Source: Misgurnus anguillicaudatus (Eukaryota; Chordata; Actinopteri; Cypriniformes; Cobitidae). From it: DNA of 64,000 nt. A program made the translations under genes and the position numbers. Positions 38,920-49,900 of this stretch are shown piece after piece (positions within the stretch are counted from its first letter, which is position 1; each line of letters opens with the position of its first letter). Below the pieces are notes generated by a model. That model was given only the letters and a program-made list of their open reading frames with translations. It was not told the origin of the DNA and searched no databases. Where the stretch lies: positions 11,958,501-12,022,500 of the forward strand of contig NC_073360.2 in the NCBI RefSeq assembly GCF_027580225.2. The letters are read 5' to 3'.

Positions 38920-41900
38920 CGCGCAGATCCGCGTCGGCTGCCTGCACTCAACGTTGCGATCATAAGCTCATCATGCTGTTTTTAGCAAATTCAGGATGTC
39001 GTGTCGAACGATCGCAAAACGGTTTTTTCTTCTTTTCCAACTCGATTTTTGACATCGTGTGATTTATCTAACTACCTAACTAACGTTAGTTGGAAGTACC
39101 AACGGGTGAAGCAACGGCGCTGACTGCGGAGTAAGTTAACAATTTTAACAGAAAATATGTTATGCATGTAAGTTAGTCGATCAACAGAATGATCGTCGTA
39201 TATTAATGTTCTTTACATGATTTAAACCTTATTAACGTTTATCAATGCAATGCTATCAAGGCCCCTGCAAAGTCCCGAAGCCACGTTTTAACGCATGTTA
39301 CTTTTCAGCGCTGGTGGGGCCTGTTTTTTTTAGAAACCACTCAAAACCGTTAACGTTGTTTTATTAAAGCGGTTTGATCATTTAATTTATTCATTGTTTT
39401 AGTTATATTAGTAATATCTTAACCAAAAATATACTATTACAAAATGAAAAGGAACGTAATGTACAAACATTTTATTACCTAACGTTACAGGTTATTAATG
39501 ATAATATTTGAGAAGAAAAAAAATATATTGTGGTCACGTGACTTAAAAATGACCTCGCGACGTAGTAGGGTGTTTCTCAAACGGAAAGCTTCGTCATTTT
39601 AAAATTATTTTTCTTGTTTTAATAATAAGAAATACAAGTACAATCAGGGGGTACATTATACAAATATATAAAAAATAAGGCTGCGTCCTAGGAGGGCTGC
39701 ATGTCTCGGCTGCTACGTCCTCAAGTATCGTCGAAGGACATCTCAATCTGCTTGTTTTCTTTTTTGTTGTTTTAATTTAATCACGTAAGGTTAAACTGCT
39801 CATGTTGTAAAGACTTTTATTCACTGTACTGCAGTATTGGAATTTTGTAATACCCTTTTTTTGTAGTGATGCATTGCTTATTTTCAACTTCTCTCTTTAA
39901 AGTTTTCATGCCATGACCACTGGGGCGGAAACCATTATAATATTGCCATGGACACCAAACTAATCCATCTCATTTTAGCTTTTGAGAAGGACTCTAACAA
40001 GTCACTGGTGGGGTTCTGCTGCTAAGGTTGTCATAAAGCATGCTTTTTTACATTTGTTGCATTTGGCAATATCGTCAAAAGATTCTGAAAGAAATAAGTT
40101 TCCCAAATTTTAAAGTATTAAACTTTTATTATTGTTTATTTACTGTGTCTTTTATTCTGCTTACCTAACTCATGCAGAAATCTGGCTTGATGTTTGGTCC
40201 ACCTGTTAGCTGGCTCTGGTGCTTGATAGTTTTCTTCATCCTCTGAATCAAAGCCATCTTGAGTGGTCTTCTGAAGACCATCATTATGCTACAGTTGTCT
40301 CTACTATGAGGTAAATCTTTTTTAACTGCAACATTGATGACTGTATATTCTGTACAGAGAATTTAACTGTACAAGGATAAAAGAAAGTCTGTAGTCCAAA
40401 AATTAACACTGGGTCCAAAAAGTAACACAGGGTCTTTTTCCTCTGTTACGGACTGGAGTGCAGCTGTGTTGCGAATTGCAGCTGTAACATGTCGGATGAC
40501 TGGTTGGTTTTCGAAGGGGCCGACCACACCAAACGCGTTTATAGCAGTTGCAGGCGCCTTTTTTGGAAATAGGAGAGGACAGATAAGAAAAAAACATTAA
40601 TAATTATTTGATCTAGGGCTCATTAGATCTAGTTCAATCAACACCCTCACCATGCTCTCCAGCTTTAGGTGCTCAGGCCTGTTTTTCGAATCAAACAATA
40701 CAAGGACAGATGTTTTAACGTGATGCCTTCGTGGCATGAAAGATCCAAATCTTAATTTAAACCCAAATGGGATATGATCTTTAAATAAAAGTGCCTGATA
40801 TTTAATTGATTACAACCATAATATTGAACTTTAATGTATAAGTGTTGAGAAAGTATTGAATTCTAACTGTGGTGGAGATATCAAAAACTCTTACAAAGAG
40901 GCATTTTGGGTTTATTATTTAAAGACCATGTCCCCTTTGGGTTTAAATGAAGATTTTGATCTTTTATGTTTTTCATATTTTTGTTTTTCTTTATGTGCAA
41001 TTAATATAAACAATATACTTTGTCTGATGTGACGATGTTCCCATTGTGTTATGTTGTTACAGGCAGAACTGAACTGGAGTTTGTGACCTAAGGCTGTGTT
41101 CGAAACAACTTAGATGTTGGATTTTATCAACCTCAAACCCGTAAGAAGTCTGGAACGGCAAACAAAGTTGGGTATCCGACCTCTCAACTTGGGACAGATC
41201 GATCAACACCGACCTCAGCAAGATGTGTCATTTGATGTCGCAGACAAGGTGTGGCTAGCCTTTCACAGCCTTACATGAACCGCAAACAAACTTTAAACTA
41301 TTACAGCACGTAATATATATGAACATGAATGTTAAAATATCCAGTAACTGTTTTTGGCCATAATTGGCACAAGAGCCTGAACCTCTGACGTCTTATGTGC
41401 TTAACATGCATATGTGATACGTGATTGACTGGAACGCATTGAGGTCGGAGGCAGGATATATAATGACATAACATCCAAAATCCGAGTTGTCTGTAATGCA
41501 GCATAATTATATCACCTGATTATCACCTCCATGTTTTAAACACAATCATTGATTGGTCACACTGATGAAGGCAGCAAGCAGACATTTGTCCTTATATCTC
41601 CAAAATAAAAATACATCAATCTATATATATTTAATGTAAAAAAAAAAAACATTCGACTGTGTTAGATAAATGTGCTCTTGGAAGTCAGTTTAAGTGAACA
41701 AATGGTAATGTTTATGAAAATTGAATTGAAGTTTCCGCCCTATTGCGCGAGTGGTGCTTTTTGTGCATTTTGTGTTTGACGCAAATTTGCGGCTGACGCC
41801 TGAAATGAACAATTTGAACTTTGGCGTAATTTCGCGCCACGTTTTTTCGCGCGTCTACTCCGCTCTACACGCGCGAATGCATTCAAACTGTTCATGCGAC

Positions 41901-43509
41901 AAACTAGGCGCGATTTTGACGCCTGAAACGCGGTTGGTGTAAATGTACCATTAAGCTAGCCCTAAAATTTTGTGAGAATCTTGATGTATCAAACTTGATG
42001 TAAACAAACAGGTTTGTTTGCATGTAATTGCATTATTATTAATTTGGGGTTGGTAGTCTAAAGTTGGTTTGTGAGAAATATTTCAATGTTTCTTATACAA
42101 TACTTTTTAAAACATCTTTTTAAATCGTTTCTCTTCTCAATGCAGCATTTAGGATGAACCACTCTGATCTGCTAAGATGCACAGATTCAACTCTGACCCA
42201 GCATCATCCCCACATCTCATCAGCCAGTAGTTTCATGTAATGTCTGTCAATTGCATTTCTATAACAACTTAATTTAAACTTTAATTTAAACTTTTATTGT
42301 GTTAAACAGGCTTTTTATTCCACAACCCATTAGACAAGTGTAATCTACCCTAGACCCACTACATTTTTTTTAAATATACATTTTTGAATGGTGTAAAACA
42401 CTTTCGTTCTCTTTCAGTCATTTTATTTTCTATTTCATAATGTAAAATACATACAAGTTTATTTGCAACTCCAAAATATTTTGATATATTCTATCAAAAC
42501 CATTTTCAGGCATCCTTCCTCCTCCCCATCTCCTCCTTCACTGCTCTCTTTCTTCTACTGTGTAGGTGTGTTTTGGGGGGGGGGGGTTTGAAACGGTAAA
42601 TTGTAAATTAAAGTTGCATTTAAGTCTTGTGTAACAGTCTCCCTTATTTGTGACTATATTCACGATGTAACATGGTACTTTCAGCACTTACTACATTACA
42701 GTGTTTTAATGCTTTTGATTTTGATTTTTATTATAAATTAATTCACTTTTAATGAATTCTCTCTTAATCTAGAACTTTTAGAGTCTAAAATGTAAAGTGT
42801 CATGATCAGCTCTGGGTCTTGTGCAGTGATATAATGGACAGATGGTAAATGTCATGGTTTTGCAGTATATTGGGCTCTGGATGTAATGAACAGTGAGCAC
42901 ATAGGTTTCATAAATTTAATTTGGTAAACAAACTTGTCAGAAAAATGCATGCTGTGATACTGGACAATACCTGGTCAAATGAATACATGTATAATGTGTT
43001 TCCACATTTGTATAAGGTTTCTTTATCTATTAGAAAACAGCGCAGAGACTGCTGTGCATTATTGGTTACGGTGTATTTGTTCAAATTGTAACCAGTAAGA
43101 TTATGTAGACCACTTTCTGTGTACAATGTATTTTCTTTGAGTACCTTTACGTGTTTTATTACTCTGAACTTAAAGCAAAACGCAATTTAAATGCAGGTGC
43201 CCCCTCTTACATATTACTACAAAATATGCAAGTGGAACTGTACTAAATTCATCTACATTAGGGCCTGATTCCATGTTTCTGCATTACACGTGATATGATA
43301 TATAGGGTGTATAATAATTATATTTTGTGCATGCAAAATAAAAGTCAAACTCTTTAAAACTGTGGCAAATGATATGCATTAGATATATATTTTTAAATCT
43401 TTTTGTTTGTGTTCAATACAATAAACAAGAAATAGTCAGCTTTGCCCTTGTTTGTATTTTATTGGGGTAAATAGTTTGTCACACTCTGCACAGCGTTATT
43501 AGCGTCCAC
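38920..43509. other. unannotated stretch, possible non-coding transcript pieces
   Basis: No protein-coding exon was recognised in 4.6 kb. A CG-rich repeat-like patch occurs at about 41736-41945 (GACGCAAATTTGCGGCTGAC, TTTCGCGCCACGTTTTTTCG). A poly-G run lies near 42577. Segments after plausible acceptors at about 42145 and 42510 could be non-coding exons, but the evidence is too thin for a call. Confidence 0.35.
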
Positions 43510-43675
43510 ATTGTGATGTCACTCACGGTAACCGTGACAGAGCGCTTGGGTGATTATTTCGTCACTTGAGGTCCCTATATAAGCCCGCGCGAGTTACCAT
43601 AGTTTTGTGGGTTTGTTGTTAGGCGAGTGCTGTTGATTTTGATAGCGACTTTTTGTAAGTGATTTTTCTTTTGCA
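43510..43675 (+). promoter_or_regulatory. TATA promoter and 5' leader of the exon-array gene
   Basis: A TATA box, TATATAAG, lies at 43576-43583, 93 bp before the chosen ATG, which predicts a start site near 43606-43614. Just upstream are a CRE-like TGATGTCACT, two GTGAC/GTCAC half-sites (ACCGTGACAG and TTCGTCACTTG) and CG-rich text. The leader is short and contains no other ATG. A strong TATA box with CRE-like sites suggests a regulated, tissue-restricted gene. Confidence 0.65.
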
Positions 43676-43967
43676 ATGAAGAGTTGTCGAGGACCAAATA
43701 GGCCCGCTGCGGTCAGTCAGCCATTTTTTGGCGGGCTGATCGCGCGGGTCTTATTTGGTCTCTTTAATTTCTTTTTGAGCATCTTCTTGCGCTTTTTTCG
43801 GTTCGCGCGGCCCGAGACAAGCGACAACGGGGAGGAACTCAGTGAACCGGAGGGAGCTTTCGGACCTTGTAGCGAGCGTCCACCGATGCTCGCTGTGGGG
43901 TCCGAGGTGAACCCGGTTCATCGTGTTGAATGCCCCGTTTCGACACCTGACACCGCGCTGGAGACCT
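43676..43967 (+). CDS. exon 1: N-terminal hydrophobic segment
   Basis: This exon encodes 97 codons plus one base, ending at a strong donor T|GTAAGT. After a short basic start (MKSCRGPNRPAAV), residues about 16-40 form a hydrophobic, Phe/Leu-rich segment (FFGGLIARVLFGLFNFF, SIFLRFF) that could be a membrane anchor or an amphipathic helix, since it contains Arg at two points. An acidic stretch follows (ETSDNGEELSEPEG). The segment starts too far in, and lacks a clear cleavage site, to be a typical signal peptide. Confidence 0.75.
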
Positions 43968-46900
43968 GTAAGTAAACTTATTTCTTCTGTCATTAACTAT
44001 ACAGTAAAATCAGATGTGTTTATTATATTTGTGCTGATCAGAGTTTGACATGAACTGTGAGTCTGTATCCTCTCCCAGCATGGTCATAGTTGGTTTATTA
44101 TGCTGGTTTAAGAGGGTTTTTGAACATTTTTTTGGCTGGTTTTAGTTGGTCAGGATGGCTGGTTAAGATGGCCAGGCTGGTCTTAGCTGGTTTAAGATAG
44201 TCAGGCTGGCTGGTTTTTATCTGTGTAACTTGTCTAAATGGAAATTAAATGAATATAAACTTGTCTATCAGATTATAAAGATATTGTGATTTTTGTTTTG
44301 TATTTGTATTGTATTGTTATTTATTATAGAAATGCAGTGTTTGTTTTATTTGTATTCTCTGTTCAAGTTTATTTATAACCCAAACACTTGTTAAAAATGA
44401 AAGTTGATTATATTTGGTCATACAACTATAGTGAATGTATTTCTTCAGACAATAATTTAATCTCATTTTAGTCAGGGCATGCTACAGACTCATGCTTATG
44501 CTATAATTTTTTTGTGAAACCAGTTTTATCATTTAGATTTAGACTCCTCTCAGATATATTATATGATTAGCAACTAGAATTATTTAAAGGTGCAGTGTGT
44601 AAATTTTAGCGGCGTCCAGTGGTGAGGTTGCAAATTGCAACCAACGGCTCAGTCCACTGCTCACCCCTTGCTTTTAAAATGCATACGCTATGGTAGCCGC
44701 CACCGGAAAAACATGTCACCGTCTGAGACAACTTAGTAAAAAGTTTGTCCGTTAAGGGCTTCTGTAGAAACATGGCGGCACAAAATGCCGACTTCCACGT
44801 AAGGGGACCCTCTGTGTTTGTAGATAAAACGCTTCATTCTAAGGTAATAAACACATAACGGTTCATTATGAAAGGGTCTTTATACACCACTGATAATATA
44901 GCTTTGTATATTATTTTGCATTTCTCTCAAGAGATCCTTCTAAAAATTACACACTGCACCTTTAAGCTACATTACCCCAAAATGACAGCGTGGACAGCAA
45001 TTTCAGGAACCTGTGCAAAATGCTCAATGTTATAATGAAAATTGAATAAATTATAAAAATGACTTGTTTTTTTATTAAAATACTTGTTCCGGATGATAAG
45101 AAAAATCAAAAAGTTTTAAAAATGATGTCATTTATTCACTTTTAACACTCACTAAAGTTAGCTAAGCAGTGTCTGGGGCATGCCAAAATCGCATACATTC
45201 AATCAAAAACATATTCAAGAGATCCTTGTACTTGAATGTACATAAATGTTTGGTCATTTATAAATGAACCTCAGAATTTCATTATTTTGGATTAAATTTG
45301 TGATGACTCTGATGAGAATAGGAAAAGGCACTTTATAGTGATATTGACTGTAAAACCCTGTTGTTAATGTTGTTGACATTGCATGTCCTTCTCACACCTG
45401 ACTGAATCTCATATGGACAGTTCTGGACAATATACAGGAAGAAAGAACAATCTTGTTGTTTTCCTTTACTCTTGTACTGTAAAACTTATGAACTGCTTTT
45501 CATATACAGGTCCAGATGCCCAACCCCGAAGACCTCTCATGAGGTTTTCGGAGCGGATGTCTGTGACAGTAAACGGCTGTCACACTAAAAGGTAACATAA
45601 AACATTCACAGTAAATAATATAAAGAAACAGTTGAAATTCATGAACTTGTTAATGCAGGGGTACCCAAACTCGGTCGTGGAGGGTGTGTGTCCTGCAGGG
45701 TTTAGCTCCAACTCGCCCAGTTTCTAGTTAGTATGCTTATTAAGATGTGTTTTATTAGGGTTGGAGCTAAACTCTGCAGGACACACACCCTCCACGACCG
45801 AGTTTGGGTACCCCTGTGTGATGATGTCAGTGGGCTTGTAATGATTCAGATGAGTGCTGAAGGAAACGCTTGTTTTTTCTTTGTTATTACAGACCTTCAT
45901 TTCGGAGTACTGCACGATCTCTGAGAGTGACTCCTCAAATGCGTCCCACTTGTGGTTCACAGGTTAGAGTTTACCAGAGCCCTGATCATAACTAGTGCAA
46001 AGTAACTAAAGTTGTTGAATGCATGTATTAATTCTCTGTTTGTTGCATTTACAGCCCAGTCGGACACATTTTGGGGAGTTCACACCAAGGCCGTTGCATG
46101 CTCGAAGTGATTGTTCTTTAGTTGAGTCCCGTAATGTCTCCACAAATTGTCAAGCTAGGGGAATGCGTAAGTTTTAATTTTTGTGATACATATTTATTTA
46201 CATTTGAGGGCTTCACAATTGCTCTTAAACTTGTAATTTTTGTTCTTGCTTATCAGGTTTTGTATACCCTAAGCTTGTCCTCCGTCGTCTGGACCCTGGC
46301 AGGATTCGCTCTGCTGACATCGCGCAGGTCTAAATTTAATCATACCTAAAGCCAATTTGAAGTTAAAAGTAGTTTAATGATAATTTATTAATTCTCAGTT
46401 TGTTATATTTACAGCGGCCTGTCAGAGAGAGGTATGAGGAGGTGGGAGTGACCGTTAGACGTGTAACACCCAGATCTAACGCTTCGTGAGTTCAGCTATT
46501 ATTGACCTTTTGTTTTATTAATCATTTGCCATATTTGTTTTAGCCGTGTTTATTAAAACAAATATGTAAACAGCAATTGTGTAGTCCTTGAATAATTGTA
46601 TGTTTATATATAGACCTGTACGTCCTCTCATACACCCGGGACCTGTCTGGGTTACACAGCGACGTCGAGGTTATCATGTGGCTCCTACTGTACAGGCACG
46701 TATACCACCGAGAGTGCCTGTACGTAGTAGAGCCGCCTTAATGGAGGACACATCTAGCGATGGGTCCTCCAGACTACTTCTGGCAGAGGAAATCTGTAAG
46801 TTATAAAAAAATTCATTTCAATTTCCAAGCAGTGCTATCAGTTTTTCTTATATGCACAATTGTTTTTAAAATCTTATCAGCTTCTGCACAGCCTGAGCGG

Positions 46901-49900
46901 CCTCAGGCCCTGGAACCTGGCAGGAGTCTGTCTGTGGTTGTGTCACAGGTTAGAGTTTTACTTTTACCAGAGCTCTGATCATGACTAATGACAATTTCAA
47001 GTAGTCTACATGCATTTTTTCCTGGTTTTTTATATTTACAGCAGAAACCTGTCATGGTTGTGCGTCCTCTGGGCCGGTGTACACGTTGGGGTCGTGTCGC
47101 ACCGGCTCAGCAGGTCCAGCCCTCGCCCGCTTGGCAGTTCCGGGCTTCACCTACTGCTGCTGTATCACTGGTAAAGTTTTACTAGAGCTTCAATCATAAC
47201 TAGTAGCAATTTTAAGTAGTCTACATGCATTTTTTCCTATTTCCTTTTATTTACAGCCGAGTTTTACAAGCAGCGGTAAGGATAAACCTGTCCAGGTGGT
47301 GCGTCCTCTGGGCTGGCCTACACTCGAGGGTCATGTCGCACCACCTCGGCAGGACCGGAGCCCGCCCGCTCGGCAGGACCGGAGCCCGCCCGCTCGGCAG
47401 GACCGGAGCCCGCCCGCTCGGCAGGACCGGAGCCCGCCCGCTCGGCAGGACCGGAGCCCGCCCGCTCGGCAGGACCGGAGCCCGCCCGCTCGGCAGGACC
47501 GGAGCCCGCCCGCTCGGCAGGACCGGAGCCCGCCCGCTCGGCAGGACCGGAGCCCGCCCGCTCGGCAGGACCGGACACCGCCCGCTCGGCAGGACCGGAG
47601 CCCGCCCGCTCGGCAGGAACGGAGCCCGCCCGCTCGGCAGGACCAGACCCTGCCCCCACCCGCTGATGTCTCACAGGTAGAAATTTACCATAGCTGTGAT
47701 CATAACTAGTGCCAATTTAAAGTGAAGTAATTTAATGTGCGTGTATTAAATCTCTGTTTGTTTTAACCTCTACCAAGAGCTCTGATCATGACTAATGCCA
47801 ATTGTAAGTAGTCTACATGCATTTTTTCCTGTTTTTGTTTTTACAACAGAAGCCTGTCATGGTTGTGCATCCTCTGGGCCGGTCCACACTTGAGGGTTGT
47901 GTCGCACCGGCTCAGCAGGTCCAGACCCTGCACCCTCAGCGGTTCCTGCCTCCACGTAGCGCTGTTGTCTCACTGGTAGAAATTTACCTGAGCTTTGATC
48001 ATAACTACTGCCAATTTTAAGTGGTCTAAATTAATTTTTCCTATTTCCTTTTATTTACAGCCGAGTTTTACAAGCAGAGGTAAGGACAAACCAGTCCAGG
48101 TTGTGCGTCCTCTGGGCTGGCCTCCACGTGAGGAGCGTGTTGTGCCCGCTCGGCAGGACCGGACCCCGCCCCCTCGGCAGGACCGGACCCCGCCCGCTGC
48201 TGTCCCACAGGTAGAAATTTACCATAGCTCTGATCATAACCAGTGCCAATTTTAAGTTAACAAGTAATTTAATGTGCATGTATTAAATATCTGTTTTAAC
48301 TAATGTCAATTTATATTTGAATTGTTGTGTTATATGCATGCATTAAATCTCTGTCTGTTGTTAACCTCTCAGCTAGTCCAGATCCCGCCCGCTCGGCAGG
48401 ACCAGCCCCTGCCCCCACCCGCTGCTGTCTCACAGGTAGAAATTTATCATAGCTCTGATCATAACTAGTGCCAAATTTAAGTTACAAGTAATTTAATGTG
48501 CATGTATTAAATATCTGTTTGTTTTAACTAATTTCAATTTATATGTGAATTTTTCTGGTATATGGATGTATTAAATCTCTGTCTGTTGTTAACCTCTCAG
48601 CTAGTCCAGATCCCGCCCGCTCAGCAGGACCAGGACCGGACCCCGCCCGCTCGGCAGGACCAGCCCGCTGCTGTCTCACAGGTAGAAATTTACCACAGCT
48701 CTGATCATAACTAGTTTCAATTTTCAGTTAGTTAATTTAATGTGCATGTATTAAATCTCTGTTTGTTTTAACCTCTACCAAGAGCTCTGATCATGACTAA
48801 TGCCAATTGTAAGTAGTCTACATGTATTTTTTCCTGTTTTTTTTATTTACAGCAGAAACCCCCTCGGCAGGTCCAGGGCCCGCCCGCTCGGCAGGTCCAG
48901 GCCCAAACGCTCGGCAGGACCAGACCACTACCGTACGGCAGGTCCAGACCCCGGCCACCCGGCAGGTCTAGCTCTATCCCGCTGGTCTCACAGGTAGAAA
49001 TTTACCATAGCTCTGATCATAACTAGTGCCAATTTTAAGTTAATTTAAGTAAAATTTAATGTGCATGTATTAACTATCTGTTTTAACTAATTTTATTTGT
49101 GAATTGTTGTGTTATATGCATTAAATCTCTGTTTGTTTTTTAACCTCTCAGCTAGTCCAGATCCCGCCCCCTCGGCAGGACCAGATCCCGCCCCCTCGGC
49201 AGGACCAGGCCCCGCCCCCTCGGCAGGACCAGGCCCCGTCCCCTCGGCAGGACCAGGCCCCGTCCCCTCGGCAGGACCAGGCCCCGTCCCTTCGGCAGGA
49301 CCAGGCCCCGTCCCCTCGGCAGGACCAGGCCCCGTCCCCTCGGCAGGTACAGGCCCCGCCCGCTCGACAGGTCCAGGCCCCGCCGTTCGGCAAGACCAGA
49401 CCACGACCGTTCGGCAGGACCAGTTTCCGACCGTACGGCAGGTCCAGACCCCGGCCGCCCGGCAGGTCTAGCTCTTTCCCGCTGGTCTCACAGGTAGAAA
49501 TTAACTATAGCTCTGATCATAACTAGTGCCAATTTTAAGTTAATTTAAGTTAAATTTTATGTGAATGTATTAACTATCTGTTTGTTTTAACTAATTTTAG
49601 TTGCGAATTGTTGTGTTATATGTATGCATTAAATCTCTGTCTGTTTTTTTAACCTCTCAGCTAGTCCAGATCCCGCTCCCTCGGCAGGACCAGATCCCGA
49701 TCCCTCGGGAGGACCAGATCCCGCCCCCTCGGGAGGACCAGATCCCGCCCCCTCGGCAGGACCAGATCCCGCCCCCTCGGCAGGACCAGATCCCGCCCCC
49801 TCGGCAGGTCCAGGCCCCGCCCCCTCGGCAGGTCCAGGCCAAGCCCGCTCGGCAGGTCCAGGCCCGACCGCTACCGTACGGCAGGACCAGACCGCTACCG

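Noticed and set aside
47318..47674. 118-residue antisense frame of GPAERAGS-type repeats
   Set aside because: It is the complement of the exon 10 minisatellite, open only because the 24-bp unit has no stop in any frame. Splice signals and phases all support the plus strand.
47225..47680. 151-residue plus-strand frame of RPLGRTGA-type repeats
   Set aside because: It reads exon 10 in a frame that does not fit the phase-0 junctions and runs through the acceptor from the intron.
49093..49404. Antisense and alternate-frame Gly/Pro repeats over exons 16-23
   Set aside because: Shadows of the same minisatellite. They start or end in introns and have no splice continuity.
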